In this document: positions 6,568 through 14,547 of the stretch, one piece after another
Layout: the number at the start of each line of letters is the position of its first letter
Numbering within the stretch: the stretch's first letter is position 1
DNA from: an uncultured Nocardiaceae bacterium
GTDB lineage: Bacteria > Actinomycetota > Actinomycetes > Mycobacteriales > Mycobacteriaceae
NCBI GenBank assembly: GCA_936936565.1
Contig: CAKZIX010000089.1
Location: forward strand, 1 to 18,124
Length of the DNA stretch: 18,124 nucleotides
Direction: 5' to 3'
Translations under genes and position numbers: made by a program
The notes under the pieces: generated by a model
The model's input: only the letters and a program-made list of their open reading frames with translations
Databases searched by the model: none
Told to the model about the DNA's origin: nothing

Positions 6568-7335
6568 TCAGTTCGGGCGCGACACCTCGTAGGTGCCCTT
6601 GTCGTCGGTGAACTTCACGGTCACCGACTTCTCCGCGCTGCCTTCCTTGAGCGTGCAGGTGAAGGTGGCGTCCTTCTTGACCTCGAGCTGATCGTCAGGG
6701 CACTTCACATCGCTGACGTTCTCGATGCCGTAGGACTCGGTGAGCACCTTCTTCACGCCGTCCTGGGCCGCCGTCTGGTCCAGCTTGTCCTTGCTGAGCA
6801 GCAGCAACGCGGCAACGACACCACCGACGACGAGCAGCGCGACGATGACCGCGCCGATGATCAGCGGCAGCTTGGACTTCTTCGGCTGCTCGCTGCCGTA
6901 GGCGCCGTACTGCTGCTGGCCGTAGTTCTGCCCGCTGGTCGGCGCCTGCTGGCCCCACTGCTGATGCGGCTGCTGGGGCTGGCCCCACTGCTGGCCGCCC
7001 TGCTGACCGGGCTGCTGGCCCCACTGCTGCTGCGGCTGCTGGGGCTGTTGCGGCTGACCCCACTGCTGCTGCGCGCCGGGCGCGACCTGCGTCTGCTGGG
7101 CCCACTGATCGTTGGACTGCTGCGGCTGGCCCGGCTGCTGACCCCAGGCCGGCTGCTGCTGCTCACCGCCCCACGGCTGCTGCTGCCCCGGCTGCTGACC
7201 CCACTGCTGCTGACCACCCGGCTGCTGCGGGTTGTTGAACACGCGGGTCGAGTCGTCGCCTTGGCCCGGCGTCTCGGGACCACCCGGCCGCCCCCAGCTG
7301 TTGTCCGGATTGTTCGGTCCGTACGGGCCGCTCAT
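6568..7335 (-). CDS. Gln-rich single-pass membrane protein with DUF4333 domain (Rv2091c-like)
   Basis: A 255-residue protein with three parts. The first is a cytoplasmic disordered N terminus very rich in Gln, Pro, Gly and Trp (about 37-146, many repeats of QQWGQQPGQ type). Next comes a basic stop, KKSK (152-155), and one membrane segment, LPLIIGAVIVALLVVGGVV (156-174 and onward to 180). Last is an extracytoplasmic DUF4333 domain (about 183-255) with the conserved cysteine pair Cys212 (VKCPDD) and Cys227 (FTCTL), probably disulfide-bonded. The function is unknown. The start is supported by GGAGG 6 bases upstream of the ATG. It follows helY by 134 bases on the same strand, as Rv2091c follows helY in M. 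tuberculosis. Confidence 0.9.
   Translation of the reverse strand: MSGPYGPNNPDNSWGRPGGPETPGQGDDSTRVFNNPQQPGGQQQWGQQPGQQQPWGGEQQQPAWGQQPGQPQQSNDQWAQQTQVAPGAQQQWGQPQQPQQPQQQWGQQPGQQGGQQWGQPQQPHQQWGQQAPTSGQNYGQQQYGAYGSEQPKKSKLPLIIGAVIVALLVVGGVVAALLLLSKDKLDQTAAQDGVKKVLTESYGIENVSDVKCPDDQLEVKKDATFTCTLKEGSAEKSVTVKFTDDKGTYEVSRPN
6898..7227 (-). repeat. Degenerate Gln/Trp/Pro-coding repeat region
   Basis: The DNA is built from repeated ctgctg/ggccccactgctg units encoding QQQWGQQPGQ-like blocks (about residues 37-146 of the DUF4333 membrane protein). The blocks are irregular, so number and spacing probably vary between strains. Confidence 0.8.
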
Positions 7336-7372
7336 GTCGCGCCTCCACTCGCTTCACAGTCGTTTGATGAAC

Positions 7373-7378
7373 ACGTTA
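7373..7378 (-). promoter_or_regulatory. Possible -10 for the DUF4333 gene
   Basis: The minus-strand TAACGT (TANNNT) lies 37 bases before the ATG, in the 134-base gap after helY. There is no convincing -35, so the gene may instead be read through from helY. Confidence 0.3.
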
Positions 7379-7469
7379 GCTCCCCACCCGGCACCAGACG
7401 GCAGGCGAAGGGAATCAAACCACAAATGAGACTCCCGTGCCGACCGCCACGCGCGGCGGCGGGAGCGCC

Positions 7470-10184
7470 TCAGGCTGCGTCGATCGCCACCACGCCGCGC
7501 CGGATCGACCGCACCGCCTTGGCCGCCGCACCGCTCACGACCGGGTCTTCGGCCTGGTTGTGCAGTTGATCGAGCAGGTCGATCACCTGGCGGCACCAGC
7601 GGACGAAATCGCCGGCCGCCAGCGGTGTGCCGCGGTCGGATGCGGCGATGAGCGCATCGACCAGCGGCGCGCCCTCGGCCCACAGGTGGATCGCGGCGAC
7701 GAACCCGGCGTCGGGCTCGCGCGTGAGGGGCAGCTTGTGGCGCACCTCGTCGTGGCGCAATTCGGTCCACACCCGGATGGTCTCGCCGAGCGCGTGCCGA
7801 ATCGGTGCCGTCGGTCCACTCGCCATGGGGTACCCCTCGACCCGCGATTCGTACACCAGCGCGGACGCGACGGCCGCCAGTTCCGACGGGCCGAGTCCGC
7901 GCCACAAGCCCTGCCGCAGGCATTCGGCGACCAACAGATCGGATTCGGAGTAGATGCGGGTGAGCCGGCGCCCGTGATCGGTGACGACGCTGTCGGCGTT
8001 CTCGCCGGGGGCGATGTAGCCGCGTTCGGTGAGCAACGCGACGATCCGGTCGAAGGTGCGGGCCAGCGAATTCGTGGTGGCCGCGACGTTCTGGCGCAAC
8101 GTCTCGGTCTCGCGGGCGAGCTTGTTGTAGCGCTCGCCGACGCGGGCGAGCTGGTCGCGTGCGGGCATGCTGTGGCACGGGTGCGCGCGCAGGGCCCGCC
8201 GCAGCGCGGCGAGCTCGCGGTCCTCGGCCGCACCCTGGCGTTTGGGTCCGCGCCGCGGCGGCACGATGCCGGTGCTGCGCAGCGCCGAGGCCAGGTCGCG
8301 CCGTGCTCGCGCGGTGCGATGATCGACGTGCCGCGGCAGCCGCATCCGGCCCAAAGCCTCGGCAGGGGTAGGGAAATCGGCTGCCGAGACGCGGCCCGAC
8401 CACTTGTCCTCGGTGAGCACCAGCGGACGCGGATCGGTGGCGTCGGTGTCCGGTTCCAGGACGACCGCCAACCCGGAGCGCCGGCCCACCGGAATGGCGA
8501 TCACGTCACCGCGTTTGAGCCCGAGCAGCGACTCCACCGCCGTGCCCCGCCGATCCTGCTTGCGTTCGCGTTCGAGGGTGCGCTCACGGGCCTTGATGCG
8601 TTCGCGCAGCTCGATGTACTCGAGATAGTCCCCTTCGGTGCCGCCGGCCTGCAGCTCGCCGCGCAGCTTGCGCAGCGACTGCTCGTTGCGCTCGATCGAA
8701 CGCACCATGCCTACCACCGAGCGGTCCGCCTGGAACTGCGCGAACGACCGCTCCAGCAGCGCGCGCGATTCGGTCGCGCCGAACTGGTCGACCAGGTTGA
8801 TCGACATGTTGTAACCCGGGCGGAACGAACTGCGCAGCGGATACGTGCGCGTGGATGCCAGACCGGCCACCTCGGTGGCGTCCAGATCCGGGCTCCACAG
8901 CACCACCGCATGGCCCTCGATATCGATGCCGCGACGCCCCGCACGACCGGTGAGCTGGGTGTACTCACCCGGCGTGAGCTCGGCGTGCGTCTCGCCGTTG
9001 TACTTGACCAGCCGCTCCAGCACGACCGTGCGGGCCGGCATGTTGATGCCGAGGGCCAGTGTCTCCGTAGCGAATACCGCCTTCACCAGACCCTTGACGA
9101 ACAGTTCCTCGACGGTGTGCCGGAACGCCGGCAGCATGCCGGCGTGGTGGGCGGCCAGGCCGCGCTGCAGGGCCTCGCGCCACTCCCAGTAGCCGAGCAC
9201 CTCGAGATCGCCGCGAGGCAGCTCGCCGGTGTGCCGTTCGATGATCGCGTCGATGGCGTCGAGATCATCGGGTGCGGTGAGATCGAGGTTGGAGCGCAGG
9301 CACTGGCGCAGCGCCTGATCGCATCCGGACCGGCTGAAGATGAACGTGATCGCCGGCAACAGGCCCTCGGCGTCGAGCAGGGCCAGCACGTCGGGGCGTG
9401 GGATCGGCCGGAAGTCGCGGCGGGGGCCCCGTCGGCGATCCCAGTTGTTCATGCGGTCGTGTTCTTCGCGCTGCTTGATGTGGCGCAACAGGTCCTGGTC
9501 GACGATCACGCCGGCGTCCGGGCGCGCCTCCTGCGCGCGCTGATCGAACAGGTCGAACAGCCGCTTGCCGACCATCACGTGCTGGAACAGCGGCACCGGA
9601 CGCGTCTCGTCGACGATGATCGCGGTGTCTCCGCGCACCGTCTCCATCCAGGCGCCGAACTCTTCGGCGTTGCTCACTGTGGCCGAAAGGCTTACCAGCC
9701 GAACGGATTCCGGCAGATGCAGGATCACTTCTTCCCAGACCGCGCCGCGGAACCGGTCGGCGAGGTAGTGCACCTCGTCCATCACGACGTACGCGAGCGA
9801 GCGCAGCGTCGAGGAGTTCGCGTAGAGCATGTTGCGCAGCACCTCGGTGGTCATGACCACCACCTGCGCGTCGGGATTGATGCTCTGATCGCCGGTGAGC
9901 AGGCCGACGGCACCGGCACCGTAGCGTGCGGTGAAATCGGCGAACTTCTGATTGCTCAACGCCTTGATCGGCGTGGTGTAGAAGCACTTGCCGCCGGACT
10001 GCAGCGCCAGGTGCACCGCGAATTCGCCGACCACCGTCTTGCCGGCGCCGGTGGGCGCGCACACCAGCACGCCGTGCCCGGACTCGAGGGCCGCGCACGA
10101 ACGCAGCTGGAACGGGTCCAGCGGAAAGCTCAGTTGTGCCGCGAACGACTCGAGCTGCGTTCCCGCGGACTCGGTGGCGGTCAC
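7470..10184 (-). CDS. helY: ATP-dependent DEVH-box helicase HelY
   Basis: Large Ski2/Mtr4-like superfamily 2 helicase of 904 residues, near the length I recall for M. tuberculosis HelY. It is expected to act on RNA or structured nucleic acid using ATP. Visible motifs are Walker A APTGAGKT (43-50), TTPIKALSNQK (70-80), Walker B DEVH (136-139), SAT (167-169) and motif VI QLTGRAGRRGID. The C-terminal third fits the DSHCT domain. The start is a GTG that overlaps the tatC stop in GTGA, giving VTATESAGTQLESF. The open frame upstream of this is antisense-like and overlaps tatC, so it is not used. It is translationally coupled to tatC and last in the paf-tat-helY run before the DUF4333 gene. Confidence 0.95.
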   Translation of the reverse strand: MTATESAGTQLESFAAQLSFPLDPFQLRSCAALESGHGVLVCAPTGAGKTVVGEFAVHLALQSGGKCFYTTPIKALSNQKFADFTARYGAGAVGLLTGDQSINPDAQVVVMTTEVLRNMLYANSSTLRSLAYVVMDEVHYLADRFRGAVWEEVILHLPESVRLVSLSATVSNAEEFGAWMETVRGDTAIIVDETRPVPLFQHVMVGKRLFDLFDQRAQEARPDAGVIVDQDLLRHIKQREEHDRMNNWDRRRGPRRDFRPIPRPDVLALLDAEGLLPAITFIFSRSGCDQALRQCLRSNLDLTAPDDLDAIDAIIERHTGELPRGDLEVLGYWEWREALQRGLAAHHAGMLPAFRHTVEELFVKGLVKAVFATETLALGINMPARTVVLERLVKYNGETHAELTPGEYTQLTGRAGRRGIDIEGHAVVLWSPDLDATEVAGLASTRTYPLRSSFRPGYNMSINLVDQFGATESRALLERSFAQFQADRSVVGMVRSIERNEQSLRKLRGELQAGGTEGDYLEYIELRERIKARERTLERERKQDRRGTAVESLLGLKRGDVIAIPVGRRSGLAVVLEPDTDATDPRPLVLTEDKWSGRVSAADFPTPAEALGRMRLPRHVDHRTARARRDLASALRSTGIVPPRRGPKRQGAAEDRELAALRRALRAHPCHSMPARDQLARVGERYNKLARETETLRQNVAATTNSLARTFDRIVALLTERGYIAPGENADSVVTDHGRRLTRIYSESDLLVAECLRQGLWRGLGPSELAAVASALVYESRVEGYPMASGPTAPIRHALGETIRVWTELRHDEVRHKLPLTREPDAGFVAAIHLWAEGAPLVDALIAASDRGTPLAAGDFVRWCRQVIDLLDQLHNQAEDPVVSGAAAKAVRSIRRGVVAIDAA

Positions 10185-11116
10185 AGCGTGTCGGAGAAGT
10201 CGGCCGGACGCTGGATCGGGGCGGCGGTGTCGACTCCCGACGGTGTGCTGATCGACGATGCCTCGTCGTCGTCGAGCGCGCCCCAGCCGTCGGCGGCGGC
10301 CCGGCGTGCCTTGCGCCGGTCGTTGATCCGGGCGATCTGGATCGCGAACTCCTGCAACACCGACAGCGAGACGGCCAACGCCGTCATGCCGAACGGGTCG
10401 GAGCCCGGGGTGACGAACGCGGCGAAGACGAACATCGTGAAGATCAGGCCGCGCCGCCACGCCTTGAGTCGCTCGTAGCTGAGCATGCCGACGACGTTGA
10501 GCGCGACGATCAACAGCGGGATCTCGAAGCTGACGCCGAAGATGATCAGCAGATTGATGAGAAAGTCGAAGTACTGGCTACCGTTGAGCGCCGTGATCTG
10601 CACGTTGTCGCCCACCGACAACAGGAAGTGCAACGCCACCGACACCACGTAGTAGGCGAGCAACGCACCGCCGACGAACAGCACGGCCCCGGCGGTGACG
10701 AAGCCGATCGCGTACTTGCGCTCCTTGGCGTACAGGCCGGGCGTGATGAACGCCCACAACTGGTACAGCCATACCGGGCACGCGAGCACGACGCCTGCGG
10801 TGAGCCCGACCTTCAAGCGGAGCATGAACTGGTCGAACGGGCCGGTGGCCAGCAGATGGCACGATCCGTCCGGGGTCAGCTGCGCGCGGCTCGATGCGGG
10901 CAACTCACAGTACGGGCCGCGCAGGATCTCACCGAGGCTGTCGATCCCGAGGAAGGAATGCGCGTACCAGAGAAAACCGAAGATCGTGGTGAGGATGACC
11001 GCGGCGATCGAGATCAGCAGCCGGGTCCGGAGTTCGTGCAGATGGTCGACCAGCGACATCGTGCCGTCCGGGTTGGTTCGGCGTTTGCTGCGTCGGGGGT
11101 CGAACGGAATGCGCAC
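10181..11116 (-). CDS. tatC: Sec-independent protein translocase TatC
   Basis: Six-span inner membrane protein that recognises twin-arginine signal peptides and, with TatA, exports folded proteins. The 311 residues contain the family N-terminal motif HLHELRTR (25-32), the segment GVSFEIPLLI (194-203) and FVTPGSDPFGMT (234-245). Membrane segments lie near 33-51, 103-126, 137-160, 185-210, 222-236 and 243-260. The first external loop carries Cys70 and Cys86, which could pair. The cytoplasmic C-terminal tail is basic and then acidic. The start is a GTG with AGGAG six bases upstream. It follows tatA by 68 bases containing a strong stem-loop, and overlaps helY by four bases. Confidence 0.96.
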   Translation of the reverse strand: MRIPFDPRRSKRRTNPDGTMSLVDHLHELRTRLLISIAAVILTTIFGFLWYAHSFLGIDSLGEILRGPYCELPASSRAQLTPDGSCHLLATGPFDQFMLRLKVGLTAGVVLACPVWLYQLWAFITPGLYAKERKYAIGFVTAGAVLFVGGALLAYYVVSVALHFLLSVGDNVQITALNGSQYFDFLINLLIIFGVSFEIPLLIVALNVVGMLSYERLKAWRRGLIFTMFVFAAFVTPGSDPFGMTALAVSLSVLQEFAIQIARINDRRKARRAAADGWGALDDDEASSISTPSGVDTAAPIQRPADFSDTL

Positions 11117-11145
11117 GTCGCTCCTGGATGAAGGAACCCATCAGC

Positions 11146-11169
11146 GTCCGGGGCGAGTGCGCCCCGGAC
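11146..11169 (-). promoter_or_regulatory. Stem-loop between tatA and tatC
   Basis: Perfect 10-bp arms gtccggggcg (11146-11155) and cgccccggac (11160-11169) surround the loop agtg. It lies 15 bases after the tatA stop and 29 bases before the tatC start on the minus-strand transcript. No U-tract follows, so it is not a standard intrinsic terminator. It may protect the tatA 3' end or slow read-through. Confidence 0.6.
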
Positions 11170-11184
11170 TGCCGATGAAACTTG

Positions 11185-11454
11185 TCAGGCCGTCTGCTGG
11201 TTCCGGGCTTCCGGAGCGGGGGCCGGCTGCTGCGGAGCCGGGGCGGCCGACGGCAGCTGCTGCTGCGGGGCCGGCTGCGCCGGACTCGGGGCAGCCGTGC
11301 CGCCCTCGTCCTTCTGCATTTCCTTCATTTCGCTCTTGAAGATGCGCAGCGAGCGACCCAGCCCGCGGGCGGCGTCGGGCAACTTCTTCGAGCCGAACAG
11401 CAACACCAGCACCACGATGACGATCAGCCAGTGCCACGGTTGCATGGCGCCCAT
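11185..11454 (-). CDS. tatA: Sec-independent protein translocase TatA
   Basis: Small membrane protein that polymerises to form the twin-arginine translocation pore. The 89 residues have the classic plan. First is an N-terminal membrane helix (HWLIVIVVLVLLF, 8-20), then the conserved Phe-Gly hinge (20-21) and an amphipathic helix SKKLPDAARGLGRSLRIFK (22-40). An acidic stretch and a Pro/Gln/Ala-rich tail follow. GGGAGG about 6 bases upstream supports the ATG at 11454 rather than the internal Met4. It sits 34 bases after the ketopantoate-reductase-like gene and 68 bases before tatC, on the same strand as both. Confidence 0.95.
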   Translation of the reverse strand: MGAMQPWHWLIVIVVLVLLFGSKKLPDAARGLGRSLRIFKSEMKEMQKDEGGTAAPSPAQPAPQQQLPSAAPAPQQPAPAPEARNQQTA

Positions 11455-11488
11455 TACTTACCTCCCGAATCGGTGTTCGTTGTCAATG

Positions 11489-12532
11489 CTACCCGGCGCG
11501 TGCGGCGCGCAGCGCGGCGAGTAACTCCCCCGCCGGCCAGTCTCGGCGCCCACCGTTCTCGGCCGCGCGCACCAGCTCCACCAGGCGCGCGTTCACCGGT
11601 GCCGCGCCGCCGTGACGCTCCGCGAGCCGCACGATTTCGCCACTGAGCCAATCGATTTCGGTTCGCCGGCCGGCATCCAGATCATCCAGCATGGAGCTGC
11701 GGGCGAGCGGGTCGACGTTGACGATGCTGCGCGCGATCCTGGTGAACACCGCGTTGGGCAAGGCGAGGGCGCGACACATCAGCCGCGGCGGCACCGCCGT
11801 GAGCTTCGCCGGGGCGATCCCCGCCCGGTCCATCGCATCGAGCGCCTCGGCCTGGGCGAGCGCCAGGCAGCGCCGGAAATCGCGGATGCGCAGCTCCTCC
11901 AGCAACGGCAGGCCAGACAGCGCATTCACCGGATTGTTCAGATTGAGCAGCAACTTGGCCCACTGGATGGACTCGATGTCGGACTGCTGCTGCCAGCGCA
12001 GTCCGGAATGCTCGAAAAGTTCGTGGCAGCCGTCCAGCGCGGGGTGCGCCGCGACGTCGATGCTGCCGGAGGTGCCCTGATGCCACCAGCCCGGCCCGCG
12101 CACCACCACGTTGAACATCACCATGCCGGGCAGCACGACGGCCTGCGGCAGCCGCGCCCGCAGTTCGGCGACGTTGCCGAGACCGTTCTGCAGTGAGATC
12201 ACCGGGGTGTCGGGTGCGAGCGTGGGTGCCAGCACGGCCGCCGCGTCGGCGGTTGCGCCGGACTTCACGCACACCAGCACCAGGTCGACCGGTCCGACAC
12301 CGTCCAGATCGGTCCGGAAGTCGACCTTCTCGGGCCCGATGTAGTCCCAGGCGCCATCGATGCCCGTCAGGTACATGCCCTCCGTGGCGATCTCGTCGGC
12401 GAGGCGCCGGCGGCCGACGAAGGTCACCGACGCGCCGGCGACCTGGAGCCGGCCGCCGACATAGCAGCCGACGCTGCCGGCCCCGTAGACGAGAATCTTG
12501 CCGGGGGCCGCGCTCGTGCCGTTGCTGCTCAT
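11489..12532 (-). CDS. Ketopantoate reductase-like protein (ApbA/PanE family)
   Basis: NADPH-dependent 2-dehydropantoate 2-reductase family protein of 347 residues, longer than the roughly 300 usual for PanE. The Rossmann loop is YGAGSVGCYVGGRL (16-29), followed by VCVKS (88-91 region, Lys90) and SLQNGLGN (113-120). The C-terminal domain carries WAKLLLNLNNPVNALSG (191-207) with Lys193, the position of the family catalytic lysine. These support an active reductase, but the true substrate is uncertain because paralogs act on other 2-oxoacids. The ATG overlaps the pafC stop in an ATGA. As I recall, pafC and tatA are neighbours in M. tuberculosis and M. smegmatis, so this gene is an unusual member of the run. 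Confidence 0.88.
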   Translation of the reverse strand: MSSNGTSAAPGKILVYGAGSVGCYVGGRLQVAGASVTFVGRRRLADEIATEGMYLTGIDGAWDYIGPEKVDFRTDLDGVGPVDLVLVCVKSGATADAAAVLAPTLAPDTPVISLQNGLGNVAELRARLPQAVVLPGMVMFNVVVRGPGWWHQGTSGSIDVAAHPALDGCHELFEHSGLRWQQQSDIESIQWAKLLLNLNNPVNALSGLPLLEELRIRDFRRCLALAQAEALDAMDRAGIAPAKLTAVPPRLMCRALALPNAVFTRIARSIVNVDPLARSSMLDDLDAGRRTEIDWLSGEIVRLAERHGGAAPVNARLVELVRAAENGGRRDWPAGELLAALRAARAG

Positions 12533-13482
12533 AGTGCCTCGTATGCTGCCAAAGCCTGGGTGGCCCGGTGCGTTACCGCGTCGGCGAGCTCGGCGGGTGC
12601 GACCACCGTCACGCCGGCGCCGAACCCGAGCGCGAGCCGGGTCATCCACTCGAGTGTGGCGAAACGCATTGTGGCCGTGATGTTTCCGCTTTCGTCAACG
12701 GCCTGCTGGTCCATCGGATAGTGGTCGAGCGCCCACGCATGACCGGGGGTGATCCGCAGCCGCGCCACCGGCAGCGCCGAATCGGAGTCGAACAGTTCCA
12801 GGCCGGCGACGGCGGATGCGGGCGGGCGCGCCGGCTGGTCGAGCTCGACGGCCTCGTCGATCCGGTCGAACCGGAACAGCCGCACTCCCTCCGCGTTGCG
12901 GCACCAGGCCTGCAGATAGGAGTGGTTGTCCACCAGCACGATGCGCATCGGGTCGACGATCCGTTCGGACACCCGATCGCGGGTGGCCGAGTAGTAGACC
13001 AGGCGCAGCGCGTGCCCGTTCACCAGCGCCGAGCGCACCGTTGCGGCGTGTGGATCTTCCCGCAACTCGGTGCCATCGAGGGTGCTGCCGCTGTGCAGCC
13101 GCGCGGCGGCGCCGGCCGCTGCCTCGATTTTGGCCATGGCGCCGTGCGCCGCCGTCGGATCGACCATGCCGGGCATGTCGACGATCGAACGCAGCGCCAC
13201 GAGCAGGGCGGTGGCCTCGATCGAGGTGAGCCGCAGCGGCCGCTCGATGCCGGCGGTGAACGTGACTTCGATGCTGTCTTCGGAGAACGACAGGTCGATC
13301 AGGTCGCCCGGGCCGTAGCCGGGCAGCCCGCACATCCAGAGCTGGTTGAGGTCGTTCATCAACTGCCCCGTGCTGATCCCCAGCTCCGCGGCCGCGTCGG
13401 CCGCGCTGATCCCTGGATTGGCCAGGAAGTACGGCACGAGATTGAGCAGGCGGGCCAGCCGCTGCGACAGTTTGGCGCTCAT
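12529..13482 (-). CDS. pafC: WYL-domain transcriptional regulator PafC
   Basis: Partner of PafB in the PafBC transcription activator that drives the LexA/RecA-independent DNA-damage response of mycobacteria. It was first named as a proteasome accessory factor. The 317 residues have an N-terminal winged-helix region (LSQRLARLLNLVPYFLANPG near 4-23; ISAADAAAELG; MNDLNQLWMCGLPGYG), a central WYL domain (RLVYYSA, then SYLQAWCRNAEGVRLFRFDRI) and a C-terminal WCX-like extension. The start at 13482 is fixed by ATGA overlap with the pafB stop, and its own stop overlaps the reductase start. Length agrees with the roughly 316 residues I recall for M. tuberculosis PafC. Confidence 0.95.
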   Translation of the reverse strand: MSAKLSQRLARLLNLVPYFLANPGISAADAAAELGISTGQLMNDLNQLWMCGLPGYGPGDLIDLSFSEDSIEVTFTAGIERPLRLTSIEATALLVALRSIVDMPGMVDPTAAHGAMAKIEAAAGAAARLHSGSTLDGTELREDPHAATVRSALVNGHALRLVYYSATRDRVSERIVDPMRIVLVDNHSYLQAWCRNAEGVRLFRFDRIDEAVELDQPARPPASAVAGLELFDSDSALPVARLRITPGHAWALDHYPMDQQAVDESGNITATMRFATLEWMTRLALGFGAGVTVVAPAELADAVTHRATQALAAYEAL

Positions 13483-14477
13483 CGCGGCACCTCCACGGCA
13501 ATTCCGGCGACGGCACGCAGCCGTTGCACCACGTCGTCGCGCAGTTCGGCGGGAGCGAGCACCAGCGCGTCCGGGCCGTGGCCGGTGATGAGGCGGGCGA
13601 TCCAGTCGCGGCTGCGCACCGGCACCTCCAGCACCGATCCGGGCCGTCCCGCCACGGTGCGTTCGGCCACCTCGGAGCCGATGCGGCGCAGTTCCTGCAC
13701 CCGGCCCTCGGCCACCCACACCGTGGCGGTCCCGGTGACCGGATACGACGCCGTCACCCGCCCGACGACGTCGCGCAGGTCGAGGTCGTCGGGCTTGCGC
13801 ACCACGCCGTGTGGCCCGTACGCAGTGACGTCGTCGCCGATGCGGGACAGCCGGAACGTGCGCACGGCGGCACGGTCGTTGTCGTAGCCGACGAGGTACC
13901 AGCGACCGCGATGGGTGACCACGCCCCAGGGCTGTACGTCACGCTCGACGTACGGCTCGTTCGGCGCGCCGCGATGCGAAAACCGCACGGCCTGACCGGC
14001 ATCGACGGCCGCGAGCAGCTTGCCGAGCGCCGGCTCGGAGCCGCGGGTGCGCGACGGCACGGCGGTGACCGCCGACATCGGCGTGTCGTGGTCGAGCTGA
14101 ATGCCGGCTGCCCGCAGCTTCAGCAGCGCGCTCTGGGCGGCGTTGGCCAGTTCGGGAGACGCCCACAGCTGCACCGCGACCGCGACGGCGGCGGTTTCCT
14201 CGCTGGTGAGATCGATTTCCGGAAGCTCGTAGGCGTCCCGGTTGATCCGGTAGCCCTCGATGCTCGAGTACCGCGACGACGGCCCCGTTTCCAGCGGAAT
14301 CCCCAGATCGCGCAGTTCGTTCTTGTCGCGCTCGAACATCCGGTTGAAGGCCTCGTCGGTGCCCGAATCGTCGTACCCGGCCACCGAGGTGCGGATCCGT
14401 TCGGCGGTGAGGAACTGGCGGGTCGACAGCAGGGCGATGACCAGGTTCATCAACCGCTCGACTTTGGAAATCGCCAC
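13479..14477 (-). CDS. pafB: WYL-domain transcriptional regulator PafB
   Basis: DNA-binding partner of PafC. The 332 residues start with the winged-helix segment SKVERLMNLVIALLSTRQFL (4-23) and SVAGYDDSGTDEAFNRMFER (31-50). The WYL domain follows, with AVRFSHRG, QPWGVVTHRGRWYLVGYD and RTFRLSRIG, then a C-terminal WCX domain. The start is a GTG at 14477. It gives the exact family N terminus and stands 7 bases after a TAAGCT -10 element, so the mRNA is probably leaderless. The frame is open further upstream, but that part overlaps the promoter. It is the first gene of the minus-strand run, and its stop overlaps the pafC ATG. Confidence 0.95.
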   Translation of the reverse strand: MAISKVERLMNLVIALLSTRQFLTAERIRTSVAGYDDSGTDEAFNRMFERDKNELRDLGIPLETGPSSRYSSIEGYRINRDAYELPEIDLTSEETAAVAVAVQLWASPELANAAQSALLKLRAAGIQLDHDTPMSAVTAVPSRTRGSEPALGKLLAAVDAGQAVRFSHRGAPNEPYVERDVQPWGVVTHRGRWYLVGYDNDRAAVRTFRLSRIGDDVTAYGPHGVVRKPDDLDLRDVVGRVTASYPVTGTATVWVAEGRVQELRRIGSEVAERTVAGRPGSVLEVPVRSRDWIARLITGHGPDALVLAPAELRDDVVQRLRAVAGIAVEVPR

Positions 14478-14484
14478 TCGAACG

Positions 14485-14490
14485 AGCTTA
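14485..14490 (-). promoter_or_regulatory. -10 element for leaderless pafB
   Basis: The minus-strand TAAGCT (TANNNT) is followed by CGTTCGA (7 bases) and then the GTG of pafB. Eight bases upstream of the -10 lies TTGTTCGAT, a weak (5 of 9) resemblance to the PafBC-dependent RecA-NDp element tTGTCRGTG at the expected spacing. Confidence 0.55.
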
Positions 14491-14547
14491 ATGCCCCGAT
14501 CGAACAAATGAGCGTGCGACGGGCCTGTGTCGCGACCGCGGCGGCGG

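Noticed and set aside
7336..7469. Intrinsic terminator between helY and the DUF4333 gene
   Set aside because: Only short pairings (such as ggga with tccc) are visible and no U-tract follows a stable stem.
7437..10478. Very long open frame on the plus strand opposite helY (about 1,000 codons)
   Set aside because: It is a shadow of helY: arginine/histidine-rich, without recognisable motifs, as is common opposite GC-rich genes. The minus strand carries all helicase motifs.
11481..11486. TTGACA on the minus strand upstream of tatA as a -35 box
   Set aside because: A -10 at normal spacing would fall on the Shine-Dalgarno and start codon of tatA, leaving no transcript leader; no TANNNT fits.
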